40,685 nucleotides of DNA from Planctomycetota bacterium (GCA_014238905.1 JABAAE010000023.1:1-40685), one strand, 5' to 3'. Counted from the stretch's first letter, positions 17,531-30,246 are shown. Program-made: numbers and translations. Notes: generated by a model from the sequence alone, not told the origin.

Positions 17531-18904
17531 TCAGTTTTGTTCTTTTTTCTTCTTTTTTCCATTCTCAAAAGAGAGGGATAAATTGAAGTCGTTCTTCTGA
17601 TCCGTACCGGGCGTACTTCGACCTCGATCGATGTAGCTTTGTAACAGTTGTGAAAAATCCTGGACGATTTGACTGTTCTCGCCCGCGACGTCTCGCGTTT
17701 CGCTGATATCTGAATCTAGTCGAAACAATTCGCGGTTGCCACTGCGGTGAAAGATAAGCTTCCACTCACCCTTACGAATGGCGAGACTATTGTGCGATCG
17801 GTGGATGGTGGCTTGTCGATCTGATTTGGTCGCTTTTCCGAGGAGTATAGGAAGAAGACTGATGCTGTCTTCGGCGGCATTGTCCGGAACGGGCGCTTTT
17901 AGGATATCGGAACAGGTGGCAAAAAAGTCGTTAAGGCAGATCGTGTGATGGCAGACGGAGCCCGGTGCAATTTTTCCAGGCCAACAGGCCACAAATGGTT
18001 CCCGGTGACCTCCCTCGTAGATGCTTCCTTTATGAGCTCTCCAAGGAGGGTAAGATCCCCCGGCGGCGCCATTATCACCGGTGGCAATCAAAAGTGTGTT
18101 TTTGTCCTGCCCGGTTTTTTTGAGTTCATCCATGATTTGTCCCAGCATATGATCCCCTTGATAGACCCAATCTCCATAGGCTCCCTTTCCGGGCCACCTG
18201 CTCTTGCCAATAAACGAAGGGGCGGGAACAACTGGTTTATGCGGCGGACACATGGGAAAATAGAGAAAAAACGGTTTCTTTTTGGTGGAGCGTTCCCCGA
18301 TGTACTCAATCGCTTTTTTGATCATCAGAGGTTGGTTATCGACACCTTTCACATGGGCTACGACTTTGTCCTGTTCGATGATCGTTTCGATATTTCGTGC
18401 ATGCGTGAAACCGTAGAAATAATCAAAACCGAGCGCATTGGGTCCACCAGTCATACGGTGTGCGATTGGGAGCTGCTCGGCCTTTGCTCGTTTGCCGCCA
18501 ATCCAATTCATTCCCAGATGCCATTTGCCAATGCAGGCGGTGTGGTAGCCCTGCTTTTTGAGGAAGGACGCGACGGCGAGGCGGGTTTGGGGAATGATTG
18601 GGGGCGAGTAGGTGTTTAAGACACCGAACTGACCGATGCGTGACGGGTACCGTCCCGTCAAAATTCCGTAACGGGTTGGCGTGCAACTTGCCGCCGCTGA
18701 ATGAGCATCGGAGAAAAGCATGCCCCGTTTAGTCAAGTGGTCAATATTGGGCGTCTTGAAGGTCGATTCTTTCCGGTAGCTTGGAGGTTGACCATAACCC
18801 ATATCGTCGAACAGAACGAAGACAATATTGGGAGGCTGCTCCGACTCGGCCTGAACCATCAGCGGAAGAAAGAGAGCCAAAAGGGGCATTAAATATTTGT
18901 TCAT
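17531..18904 (-). CDS. Exported arylsulfatase A-like sulfatase (CTPTR motif)
   Basis: The open frame extends to 18961, but the internal ATG at 18904 starts a normal signal peptide (MNKYLMPLLALFLPLMVQAES), so it is preferred; neither start has a strong ribosome site. From it the protein has 457 residues. The metal site is FDDMGYGQPP, then C-T-P-T-R about 74 residues in, followed by GILTGRYPSRIGQFG, GKWHLGMNWIGG and GDNGAAGGSYPPWRAHKGSIYEGGHREP. Length and motif order match secreted arylsulfatases. The C-terminus is unusually basic (KKKKKEQN). It precedes the DUF1552 operon by 185 bp, a gap in which one minus-strand stretch (VVDANSLAKVKEWLLTSPLLA) reads like protein but lacks a start. Confidence 0.9.
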   Translation of the reverse strand: MNKYLMPLLALFLPLMVQAESEQPPNIVFVLFDDMGYGQPPSYRKESTFKTPNIDHLTKRGMLFSDAHSAAASCTPTRYGILTGRYPSRIGQFGVLNTYSPPIIPQTRLAVASFLKKQGYHTACIGKWHLGMNWIGGKRAKAEQLPIAHRMTGGPNALGFDYFYGFTHARNIETIIEQDKVVAHVKGVDNQPLMIKKAIEYIGERSTKKKPFFLYFPMCPPHKPVVPAPSFIGKSRWPGKGAYGDWVYQGDHMLGQIMDELKKTGQDKNTLLIATGDNGAAGGSYPPWRAHKGSIYEGGHREPFVACWPGKIAPGSVCHHTICLNDFFATCSDILKAPVPDNAAEDSISLLPILLGKATKSDRQATIHRSHNSLAIRKGEWKLIFHRSGNRELFRLDSDISETRDVAGENSQIVQDFSQLLQSYIDRGRSTPGTDQKNDFNLSLSFENGKKKKKEQN

Positions 18905-19698
18905 ATTCCCGGGTGGCTTTTGAGAAGGTTCGTTAGCGAGGAACATGTTCATTTCAGACATCGGTCAACCGGACTCCGTTAGTTGTATGATAGCTTAGTC
19001 CTGCAGTAAGAACTGTCCTGAGAAACCTCCCGCGGACCAACTTTGCAGGGGGTGGTTTCCATTACCGGCGTGAGGTGGTGGTTTTTGAAGAAGGCCAACC
19101 CAACCGTTGAGATTCAGCACTAGCAAGCCGTGCCGACTTATCCGCCGATCAAAGTACCCCGAGAGGGCTTCCGGCGCAATTTCTTCTGTCTCCGATTGTT
19201 GTAGTCGCCTGATTCCGCGGCTTAGAGTTCAGGGAAATCTCATTGCTTTTTGTATTTGTCGATCTGCTTTTGGCAGGTTACGGTCCGCGGTCCACTGAAT
19301 TGTTGACCGACCGTCGGATCAAAAGACTGTTTATTACCGTTTCTAAGCGTCGGCTGAGTTTTTGACCCCACGCCGTCATACTGTCGGCGTTAAGCGAGTG
19401 ATTTATTGAGAGCCATCAGTGAGGCCGCTAGCCTTGCCTCCCGCGAATGATAAATTACCTGACTTAGGTTGCGACCCAAGCCAAGCTGTTTCTACAAGAG
19501 GAAGCGAATGTCAAAAATGTCGTCGAACGGTTGTTGGAGGCCGGCAAAGAAACCAATTTGGCTGACATGCTAATAACTCAGTTCGGGTAGCCGTGCGAAC
19601 AGGAGGCTCGCTGCCCGCTTTGCAAGTTGGTACCAGCATCTGTTTGTCTAGCTCACATTGAACAAGAGAATGGGCGTGATCTGTATCCGAAGGCTGCG
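18905..19698. other. Intergenic region between two sulfatase genes; possible gene remnants
   Basis: Apart from a possible longer N-terminus of the sulfatase (to 18961), no convincing gene lies here. A plus-strand stretch at about 19470-19590 reads as protein (EEANVKNVVERLLEAGKET, then LADMLITQFG and stop) but has no clear start and no recognised family. Another open frame at 19107-19298 has no protein-like composition. The region is probably decayed coding sequence plus the promoter of the sulfatase to its left. Confidence 0.45.
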
Positions 19699-21966
19699 TC
19701 ACGATCCAAAACGGAGGGTCGGACCGACAGGTGCGCGATGGCGGGAGAAGGATTCTTTGAGGTCCTCGAAGGCTGGAATGCTGGTCGCGTTGCCAGCGGC
19801 CCAAGGCCGGTAAAGGACGCTACGGCTGATGTCAACGTCTGGATGCACCAGCGGAGGCAATCCATCGAAAGCAGCCGGATCGTGGAACGAATCGCCATCG
19901 GCGACTCTGGTTGACATGAGCAGGAGGTATTCTGTGTTCTCGCTGAGGGTGACCGGTTTTTTCAGGGGGAAATATCTGAACGAGTTGCGCAGCTGACCAG
20001 CTTGTCCAGCAGCGATCTTGATTCGGGCAATCTCGATTTGCTCGTTCGATTCCAACCGCAACAGTCGCAGAACGTGCGGGGCTTCGATCTGGCGTCGCTT
20101 GTCCTGTGTGATGAATCTGGAAGGCTGATCGTTTTGGTCATCGCGTGGAACGGCTCGCGCGGGTCGGGCCGGACTGTCTTTATCATGGTCATCCCACATG
20201 CCGAGATGGGTGACCCGTTTCGGTCCGCTTTCATTGCGCAAACGGAATTCGAATCCGATTTCACCGGTGACGTCGTTACGCAGGTTATGCCAACCGGGGT
20301 TCAGGAAGAGTTCTCGACCCGGCGGTAGATTCAATTCCCTGGCATAACCACGGTTGTGGATCTTCTGGAGTGTTGTTGCCAATTGAACGGCGATTTCGTT
20401 GGGCGGATTGTGGGACGTATCACCGTCTTCATTTAGGTTGTCGGTCAGGTTATAGAGGACCGTCGGTTTGGAAACGCCGCGGGCCCCTTGTGACGACCAG
20501 GGTGCCCAGGGCATGGCCAGCCCGCCAGCGACGATGAGCTTATGGGGACCCTGCCGGATCGCCAAGGCGTCGTTGAGATAAGGTGGTCCCAGATGGCAAA
20601 AGAAGACACGCGGCCGCGTGTCTGGCTTTTGGGGCGTTTCTTTCCAGTACGCGAAAACGTCGTGGCTGTCCTGGGCTTCGTTGGGGCCAAGTGAGTGTCC
20701 GACGATGTGAGCGAGCGTCGCGTAAAGATCGGTCAACGTGACAATCGAGCGGTTGAGTTTTCCACCTTGGAGTACTGCCGGCCACGAAACAAGGAAGGGA
20801 ACCCGGATGCCGCCCTCCCAGAGTTTCGCTTTCTTGCCACGTAGACCACCGCTCTCCTGATTACGGCCGAGGTTGTCGCCGATATTCGGACCGTTGTCGC
20901 TGGTGAAGATTACCAGCGTGTTCTCGATCAGTTTATGATCAGGCCAGCGCGGATCGTCGGTCGATTTCAGAATCTGCAGAAGGTTGCCAAGGACAACATC
21001 GTTTTCCAAAACCATATCCTCGCGATCGCCCGCTGCCCCGTTATCGGTGTAGCGACTCTGGCCTTTGATCGGCGTTCCGGCAATTTCATCGGGAACGGCA
21101 TAGTCACCATCAGGATTCCGTTGAAAGTGATTCGCATTGGGCACGTAATAAAGAAAGAAGGGCTGGTCTTCGTTGGTTGACTGACGATCAATAAACGACT
21201 CGGCTTCACGCAGGTACAGAGGACCAAGGTTTCGCAGATCCCAATCGGGAGCGGCAAGGAGACGTCCCTCACGTTTCTTTGTGCCAATCATCTTCATGCG
21301 GCTGCGGTCGGTGAAGGTAAAACGATCGTTACGGATCAGGATACGCGGCTCTGTGTCGAGTGGGTCTTCGGTGTTTCCCGTGACGCCGAAGTATTCGCTG
21401 AAGCCATGATGAGTCGGCCCGTCGAGCAGCGGTTTGGTGAAATCCACATCGTGAAAGAAGAAGTCCGTGGCGGGTTTGCCCTCACCGTTGTCAAAAGACA
21501 TCCCGACGTGGTACTTGCCGATTGCGGCAGTGCGGTATCCGCTGGCCTGAAGCATTTCGGGTAGCGTCGACAGTCCTTGCTGAATCATCGGGATATTCGG
21601 GCCGTGAGGCAGCCATCCCTGATACTTCAGGTACGACCGATGAGCAAACCGTCCGGTCAAAAGCGAATATCGCGTAGCACTGCACATCGAGGCCGGCGTA
21701 TATCCATCGGTGAAAACGACTGCGGATCGAGCAAACCTTTCGAGAGCAGGAGTCCGCAGTGTTCTTGCAATTGGCGGTGCTTTGGGACTCAGTCGGACGC
21801 CGAGGTAAGCGCTGGTGTCCCCGATTCCCATGTCGTCCGCCATCATGATGATGATGTTCGGTTTCGAAGGTCGTGCGGACGACTGCTGGGGGCGAGCCTC
21901 AGCGGCGTCTGAGGTGAAAATCGCCAGCAGGATCAGCAGTCGTGCGTTTTGAGTATTAACGATCAT
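19699..21966 (-). CDS. Long exported sulfatase with CSATR motif and extra C-terminal domain
   Basis: The 755-residue protein has an N-terminal signal (about 8-24, AIFTSDAAEA). The metal site is ADDMGIGDTSAYLG (Asp44-Asp45). The modification motif is C95-S-A-T-R, with Ala where most relatives have Pro; Cys-x-Ala-x-Arg is a known permitted variant. GKYHVGMSF stands for GKWHLG, and the second metal loop is TSDNGPNIGDN. The catalytic part ends near residue 520. About 200 further residues follow: a beta-rich segment (GEIGFEFRLRNESG, then THLGMWD and LSENTEYLLLMSTRVADGD) resembling DUF4082-like or fibronectin-like accessory domains. It is the largest sulfatase of the six. It may be the first gene of the minus-strand cluster. 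Confidence 0.9.
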   Translation of the reverse strand: MIVNTQNARLLILLAIFTSDAAEARPQQSSARPSKPNIIIMMADDMGIGDTSAYLGVRLSPKAPPIARTLRTPALERFARSAVVFTDGYTPASMCSATRYSLLTGRFAHRSYLKYQGWLPHGPNIPMIQQGLSTLPEMLQASGYRTAAIGKYHVGMSFDNGEGKPATDFFFHDVDFTKPLLDGPTHHGFSEYFGVTGNTEDPLDTEPRILIRNDRFTFTDRSRMKMIGTKKREGRLLAAPDWDLRNLGPLYLREAESFIDRQSTNEDQPFFLYYVPNANHFQRNPDGDYAVPDEIAGTPIKGQSRYTDNGAAGDREDMVLENDVVLGNLLQILKSTDDPRWPDHKLIENTLVIFTSDNGPNIGDNLGRNQESGGLRGKKAKLWEGGIRVPFLVSWPAVLQGGKLNRSIVTLTDLYATLAHIVGHSLGPNEAQDSHDVFAYWKETPQKPDTRPRVFFCHLGPPYLNDALAIRQGPHKLIVAGGLAMPWAPWSSQGARGVSKPTVLYNLTDNLNEDGDTSHNPPNEIAVQLATTLQKIHNRGYARELNLPPGRELFLNPGWHNLRNDVTGEIGFEFRLRNESGPKRVTHLGMWDDHDKDSPARPARAVPRDDQNDQPSRFITQDKRRQIEAPHVLRLLRLESNEQIEIARIKIAAGQAGQLRNSFRYFPLKKPVTLSENTEYLLLMSTRVADGDSFHDPAAFDGLPPLVHPDVDISRSVLYRPWAAGNATSIPAFEDLKESFSRHRAPVGPTLRFGS

Positions 21967-22742
21967 GGTCGGTCCGTTGTGATGTAGGCTAAGCCCCTAA
22001 GCGATGATGTCTTTCGCCACGATACAGATCGTGTCGACCCCTGCACCATGGTGGTTGAGTTTACGTTAGACAACACTCCACATCCACAGGTTGGTGTGGT
22101 AAATGCCTCGGACATGGTTCCGGTTCGCTGCGGCGGTGAGTCCCTGCTCGTCGTGATGAACTTGGCAGACGTCAAATCCTTCAGGGTAATCGTGAATACC
22201 TGATGAGGTTCAACCGGATTGGTGTCACGAGTGAATTAAATTCAGCTCCAAAACCTTTTCTTTGAGATCTCAAACTAGATCGTCTAGATTCTGCCGCATG
22301 CGGTGTTCCGCCGAGTGAGCGGCTACTGGAACTCTCGTTGCGTGGGAACAGATACGAGACCGAGTCGCACCGATTAGAAGCTGGTTGGCCGAGAGGCAGA
22401 TAACGACCTCAGAGGTGACTTGTGTGTGACTCCAAGTTCGCAAGCGTGAAAGGGTACCCCGAGCCGGCTCCCAACGCTAATTTTTCGATCTTCGTCAACG
22501 CAACACTGAGCCGCGCTGCTTGGGGGCAAATCGTCTTCTCCTCGAGTAAACGGGCAACGATAAATTCGGAAATTCGGGCGGAATGATGTCGTAAATTGTT
22601 GTTTTTAATTGATTGATGTTAATTTGATTGAGTAAATTATTCTGATAGCTGAAAATAAAGGCAACTCGCTCTGTACTAATATTCTGTGCATCGGTCTACT
22701 AATACTCAGGCTAGTCTGACAATATTGCGGAAAGAATCAATA
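21967..22742. other. Divergent intergenic region with AT-rich promoter-like end and a short gene remnant
   Basis: This region separates the minus-strand sulfatase cluster from the plus-strand DUF1552 operon. The last ~140 bp (22590-22740) is much more AT-rich than its surroundings and includes TTGATT and TAAATT boxes, plausible for a promoter of the plus operon, though I cannot place -35/-10 with confidence. On the minus strand 22066-22209 reads as the end of a protein (IHDYPEGFDVCQVHHDEQG, then NRNHVRGIYHTNLWMWSVV and stop) with stops just upstream, suggesting a decayed gene tail. The plus-operon frame also extends upstream to a GTG at 22686, which I do not favour. Confidence 0.45.
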
Positions 22743-24065
22743 ATGCTCAATCGTCGAAAAATGCTCCAAGGAGTATCCACTGGCTTAGGGGCCGCATTTG
22801 GCGCATCTCTCGCTTCCCCGCCGCTTCTGGGGTCACCGGTTTCAAGTAACACGACGCCCAAGCGAATCATTTTCTTCATGCAGAATCAGGGGTTCGATCC
22901 GAAAACCTGTATTCCCGATGGAGTGAAAAGCAGCCAGTCACTGGCAAAATGGAAGCTTCCTGAGCCCATTAATGCGCTGGAGCCGTTCAAGGACCGATTG
23001 CACATAATTAGCGGGCTGCATGGTCTCCATACCAGCCCGTCCCATAGTGCATTTTTTGGCGCACTTGGTGGCTATCGAGGTAGCGACGGTGTCCCCCCCA
23101 GTGCTGCCACCATCGATTACAAACTCAGTAACGTTCTTCCGCAGACGCTACTGCCGCATCTTTGCATCGGGATGGACTCCATCGAAAACATGAAGACCAA
23201 GCCAACGATCGCTACGCTTTCTGCCAGCGGTGCGGGGCAACCGATCTTCATGCATTCAAATCCGAATCATCTTTATCAAATGCTGTACGGTGGCATCTCC
23301 ACAGGCGACATTCGACTGCAGCACGAAGCGCGATCCAATTTGTTAAATCAGATCGAAAACTTTGCCGCTTCCAAGGGACGATCGCTTCCGTCTACCGAGC
23401 AGCAACGATACGGGCAATTCGTACAGGGATTTAAGGATGTCAATGGTCTCCGGGATCGCTTGGGCAATGTGTCCGATCACTTGCGTAAGTTTGCGCCAAA
23501 AATTGATGAGCGATACACCAAACCAGAGTTTGAAACCGACTGGCACGATTGTTTACTCGACCTTGGGATTTCGGCGCTGACCTCCGGTATTACCAATACA
23601 CTGACCATCGGATCGGGACGTGGCGAGATTTTTGGAGCTTGGAAGGGACTGGGTGTCGAACAGCAAGGACACAATCTTGGTCACATCAAGCAGCCCGACA
23701 ACCCGATCTGGATCAAGATACGGCAATATAACTGCCGAATGCTAGTGAAGATCATGGATGCCCTGGATAACGTTCCAGAAGGGAGTGGCACCATGATGGA
23801 CCACACGCTGATCGTTTACACCAGCAACAATGCCGATAAGCAGCACACCAACGGCGCGAATTGGCCAGTGATGTTGTTGGGTAACTTTGATGGTGCATTC
23901 AAGACCGGATGCTTCACGCAGCTTGATGGCAAGCGACCCATCAACGCTTTGTATACAACGCTTCTTCGCGCTGCCGGGGAGAACGTTGATCGATTTAACA
24001 TGAATGACAAGTTGGCCAAAAAGTTTGACTCGGGTTCCGGCCCGCTCAAGCAACTGTTGGTTTAG
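22743..24065 (+). CDS. DUF1552 family protein (intact paralogue)
   Basis: The 440-residue protein begins at an ATG with a twin-arginine-type leader (MLNRRKMLQGVSTGLGAAFG), preceded by GGAAAG about 8 bases upstream. Family features seen: RIIFFMQNQGFDP, LKDR-like EPFKDRLHIISGLHG, HSAFFGALGGYRG, a central coiled region (about 180-260), FGAWKGLGVEQQGHNLGH, and DHTLIVYTSNNADKQHTNGANWPVMLLGN near the end. DUF1552 proteins are exported partners of DUF1592/PSCyt proteins; here that gene follows 158 bp downstream. Unlike the frameshifted copy at 16067, this one is intact and clearly divergent in sequence, so it is not a recent duplicate. Confidence 0.88.
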   Translation: MLNRRKMLQGVSTGLGAAFGASLASPPLLGSPVSSNTTPKRIIFFMQNQGFDPKTCIPDGVKSSQSLAKWKLPEPINALEPFKDRLHIISGLHGLHTSPSHSAFFGALGGYRGSDGVPPSAATIDYKLSNVLPQTLLPHLCIGMDSIENMKTKPTIATLSASGAGQPIFMHSNPNHLYQMLYGGISTGDIRLQHEARSNLLNQIENFAASKGRSLPSTEQQRYGQFVQGFKDVNGLRDRLGNVSDHLRKFAPKIDERYTKPEFETDWHDCLLDLGISALTSGITNTLTIGSGRGEIFGAWKGLGVEQQGHNLGHIKQPDNPIWIKIRQYNCRMLVKIMDALDNVPEGSGTMMDHTLIVYTSNNADKQHTNGANWPVMLLGNFDGAFKTGCFTQLDGKRPINALYTTLLRAAGENVDRFNMNDKLAKKFDSGSGPLKQLLV

Positions 24066-24223
24066 CAATCGCTTCTCCTTGTTGGAGTTCGTTCAGTCGG
24101 TGCTCGGGCGACTTGGTCTGTTTGAATAGAATTTAGGCGCTAAGCAGAGCGTGGCTCACAAACGATCCCGTGTCCTTCGAAGCCTGCTTGAATTGATGGC
24201 GGAAAAAAAACGGAAATATTTCC

Positions 24224-26851
<2,628 letters not shown>

Positions 26852-26964
26852 GAACTTCGCTGCCCTTGGACAGAGATTCGTGGGAATCGCGATCCGGACC
26901 TGTAATTCTGCGCGATAACATGACTCGAAGGAATGAACTCCCCGGTGCGAGAAAGTCAACTGCC

Positions 26965-28512
26965 ATGTTATTGAAACCATTGGTCGTCATTGGCCTGATT
27001 TTCGCACTGACGTCCACTTCACTGAGTCAGGACATTTGGCCGGAACATCGCGGCCCAGATCGAAATTATCATTTGACGTCGAAGATGGATTATCCAAAGA
27101 AGTGGAGCGTCGCCACCGACGAGGGCATTCTTTGGCGGGCGCCACTACCGGAGACAGGTCACAGTGGTATTGCCGTGTGGGGTGACAAACTTTTCCTGAC
27201 CTGTTTCCGTCGACTCACGTCTGAGGACAACCAACGCAAAGGTACCTGGGCGTCCGAAACGCGGGGCCATTGTCTGGACGCTGAGAGCGGAAAGATCCTC
27301 TGGAGTTGTGACCTTCCGGGTCAGCGGCCAAATCAAGTCAACGGCACGTTCACCGACTCGACAACGCCGACGCCAGTGACCGACGGAGAGCATGTCTGGT
27401 TTGTCAACGCTGGCGGCTTTATGGCTTGCTACACCATGGAGGGAAAGCTCGTATGGGAAAAAGAATTTGAGGTGCGAACCAAACATTCGGCAAAACAGTT
27501 TCAGCCTTTTTTGCACGAGGACAACTTCTACTACGCGATGATGCGCGACTCTAATGATCCAGAGCGCAGACCGCAGACGGCAAAAGACTGGGATAAAAAC
27601 AGCAAATCTGGGTGGCCATGGATGTACGTTCGGTGTTTCGACGCGCTTACTGGAAAGCCGACAGGAATCTTGTCCCAAGGTATCAGTGTTCATAGCAAAG
27701 GTGCCTTGGGAATGTTGAACGGTCAGACTGTGTTGCTTCACGCCAAAGGCGGAGGTCATAGCCCTCCAGAAAAACCATTTGGAGTGAGTCTCTCCAGGTT
27801 AAACCCGGTGCTCGAACTGGTCTGGGAAAGACCGGACCTTTATTTCGAAGGCACGCATTTCATCGACAGTCGGTATGCGTATTGCTTTGACAAAGCCGAC
27901 TTTTTTGTTCTGGATCTTGCCAAAGGCAAGACTGTGAAACAGATCCGCATTCGGGGAAAGGGAACATTTATCGAGTTTGATGAGGAAAAGGGCGTTTACC
28001 AAAATCCAGTTGATGTTTCGACTCGGAGCTGGAAACGTTTTCTGACGCACCGCACGAATATCGGTGTTGGCAAGTATCACTTCTTCATGGGGGGCGAGCC
28101 AGGCATCTTGGGTCGCATCGATTTAGAATCAGAACAAATCAGTTATCTCCAAGTGCCCGTTCAGGTGATTGTCCAGAACGGCAAGAAGAAATTTTCATGG
28201 AGTGATTTCGAATCCGGGGACGCAACCGGCTCCGGTTTTGTTGTCGAAGGTGACAAACGGCGCCTAAGTCATGGCTATGGACACATTTCAGCCGCCACGC
28301 CGATCGTTGTAAATAATCGTATCTACTTTTCCACAGTTCTCGGCACGGTCTATGTCATCGACGCGACGACCGAACACTTTGACGAGAATTCTTTGGTGGC
28401 GGTTAACGACCTTGGTCTTCCGGGTAAGACCTGGACATTGGCGCCATTTACGGCTTCCAATGGTCGTCTATACCAACGCACCAGCCGCGAATTGATTTGC
28501 ATTGGAAATTGA
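26965..28512 (+). CDS. Exported PQQ-like beta-propeller (quinoprotein-type) protein
   Basis: The frame is open from a TTG at 26866 and an ATG at 26920, but the ATG at 26965 starts a clean signal peptide (MLLKPLVVIGLIFALTSTSLSQ) behind GAGAAAG, so it is preferred; the protein is then 515 residues. The mature part begins DIWPEHRGPDRN, the usual opening of planctomycete PQQ-like propellers. Blade-like strands follow (EGILWRAPLPETG, GHCLDAESGKILWSCDLPG, GGFMACYTMEGKLVWEKEF, GTVYVIDA). It lies 113 bp after the DUF1592 gene and is probably the third operon member. It could bind PQQ or act as a BamB-like scaffold; the sequence does not decide. Confidence 0.82.
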   Translation: MLLKPLVVIGLIFALTSTSLSQDIWPEHRGPDRNYHLTSKMDYPKKWSVATDEGILWRAPLPETGHSGIAVWGDKLFLTCFRRLTSEDNQRKGTWASETRGHCLDAESGKILWSCDLPGQRPNQVNGTFTDSTTPTPVTDGEHVWFVNAGGFMACYTMEGKLVWEKEFEVRTKHSAKQFQPFLHEDNFYYAMMRDSNDPERRPQTAKDWDKNSKSGWPWMYVRCFDALTGKPTGILSQGISVHSKGALGMLNGQTVLLHAKGGGHSPPEKPFGVSLSRLNPVLELVWERPDLYFEGTHFIDSRYAYCFDKADFFVLDLAKGKTVKQIRIRGKGTFIEFDEEKGVYQNPVDVSTRSWKRFLTHRTNIGVGKYHFFMGGEPGILGRIDLESEQISYLQVPVQVIVQNGKKKFSWSDFESGDATGSGFVVEGDKRRLSHGYGHISAATPIVVNNRIYFSTVLGTVYVIDATTEHFDENSLVAVNDLGLPGKTWTLAPFTASNGRLYQRTSRELICIGN

Positions 28513-28719
28513 ATTCGCGTTTTGCGTTAATGATCCGTTTTTAGTTGGTGTTTAGTGAATCGCCTCCTCGGTTGAATGGCGGATAGCAAGAGTACGAGCC
28601 CGAGGGCCTGATGGACCGAAGACAGCGTGGGCCTATGAAATAGATTCTGAGTTGATCAGCTTCAGTTGTTTGGCCTATTCAATCTATCGGTTATCATATC
28701 GCATTGCGTTTCTTGATCA

Positions 28720-30246
28720 GTGATTAACTCACCCCATGAGAAAGAACTTTCACTTTTGTCTGATTTGATTTCTACGTTTCAGTTCCTGGCGACTCCAAAT
28801 TCGTTGGTGCTGATGGCGATCGGGACTTCACTCGGTGTCATGGTCGGCGCGATCCCGGGACTCACCGGTGCGATGCTGATCGCGCTAACATTGCCGTTAA
28901 CGTTCTCCATGAGTGGTGAGTCGGCATTGGTATTGTTGATCTCGATGTACGTCGGCTCGGTCAGTGGCGGCATGATCACAGCAACCTTGTTGAGAATGCC
29001 CGGGACGCCAGCTTCCATCATGACCACACTTGACGGCTATCCCATGGCCAAGCAGGGGAAACCGGGTCGCGCTTTGGGATTGGGTGTTGTCGCATCGTTT
29101 GTCGGCGGGATGATTTCCTGGGGATTTCTGGTGGCATTGGCTGGGCCGATGGCCGGTTGGTCGACCAAGTTTGGGCCATTCGAGTTTTTTGCGCTGGTGA
29201 TGATGGCGATGGTTTTGATCGCCTCGGTTGGAGGAAACTCTTTGATGAAGGGATTGCTGGCGGGATTTCTTGGCATTCTCGCCACCATGCCGGGCACGAC
29301 TCCCGCCACCGGCCAACTCCGTTGGACGTTCGGCGTGCATGCGATGGACGATGGTTTCAAGCTCCTACCAGTACTGATTGGACTTTTTGCCGTCAATCAG
29401 ATTATCCGGGACATTGCTCATCTGGACGAGCCAATGGAGAAAATCGAACTCAAGCGAGAAGGTATGTTTCTCAGTTTGAAAGACTGGCTGAAGAACTTGC
29501 CAAACCTGGTGCGATCCTCGGTGATTGGAACCTGGATCGGAATATTGCCAGGCATCGGCGCCAATGTTGGCAGCGTTGTCGCTTATTCGGCAGCGCGAAG
29601 CATGTCAAAAACACCTGAGGAATTTGGTCATGGGAGCGAAGAGGGAATCATTGCTTCGGAATCGGCCAACAATGCTACCGTTGGCGGGGCGCTTATCCCG
29701 TTGATCGCAATGGGAATCCCTGGGAGTGTCATTGATGCGATTTTGCTCGGTGCGTTGGTTATCCACGGTTTGCAACCTGGTCCCCTGTTGTTTGAGCAAA
29801 ACCCTGAGGCGGTTTACGTCGTAATGGGTACGATGTTTCTGGCCAACCTGTTTATGTTGGCTTTCATGTTTGTTTCGTTGGGTTGGTTATCGAAGCTGGC
29901 ATCGATTCCACGAGCTTATTTGTTGCCAGCGATCCTGACATGCTGCGTGATTGGTTCGTTTGCTCTTGGCAATCGCATTTTTGACGTGTGGGTGATGCTT
30001 GGTTTTGGTGTGTTCGGATTCGTACTGGAAAGAATGAAGATTCCGCTGGCACCATTTGTAATTGGATTCGTTCTTGCCCCAATTGCAGAAGAACATTTAT
30101 GCGCCGGTTTAATGCAGACCGGTGGCAGTTATTGGCCGCTGATAACTCGACCCATTTCCTTGATTTTCTGTTTCGTCGCGGTGTTCTTATTGTTTTTTTC
30201 GATCGCCCGACATATCAAAAAAACTCCGAAACGTTCAGATGAATAA
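28720..30246 (+). CDS. tctA: TctA subunit of a tripartite tricarboxylate-type transporter
   Basis: The 508-residue integral membrane protein has about 12 hydrophobic segments. TctA signatures are clear: GVMVGAIPGLTGAMLIAL, RMPGTPASIMTTLDGYPMA followed by KQGKPGRALG, GILPGIGANVGSVVAYSAAR, and SEEGIIASESANNATVGG with GIPGS. It starts at a GTG without a good ribosome site; no nearer ATG is in frame. TctA is the large transport subunit for carboxylates, driven by ion gradient and fed by a periplasmic TctC protein with help from TctB. No separate tctB or tctC adjoins it; these are fused in the convergent gene at 31742. Its stop overlaps the following sulfatase start by 8 bp. Confidence 0.95.
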   Translation: MINSPHEKELSLLSDLISTFQFLATPNSLVLMAIGTSLGVMVGAIPGLTGAMLIALTLPLTFSMSGESALVLLISMYVGSVSGGMITATLLRMPGTPASIMTTLDGYPMAKQGKPGRALGLGVVASFVGGMISWGFLVALAGPMAGWSTKFGPFEFFALVMMAMVLIASVGGNSLMKGLLAGFLGILATMPGTTPATGQLRWTFGVHAMDDGFKLLPVLIGLFAVNQIIRDIAHLDEPMEKIELKREGMFLSLKDWLKNLPNLVRSSVIGTWIGILPGIGANVGSVVAYSAARSMSKTPEEFGHGSEEGIIASESANNATVGGALIPLIAMGIPGSVIDAILLGALVIHGLQPGPLLFEQNPEAVYVVMGTMFLANLFMLAFMFVSLGWLSKLASIPRAYLLPAILTCCVIGSFALGNRIFDVWVMLGFGVFGFVLERMKIPLAPFVIGFVLAPIAEEHLCAGLMQTGGSYWPLITRPISLIFCFVAVFLLFFSIARHIKKTPKRSDE

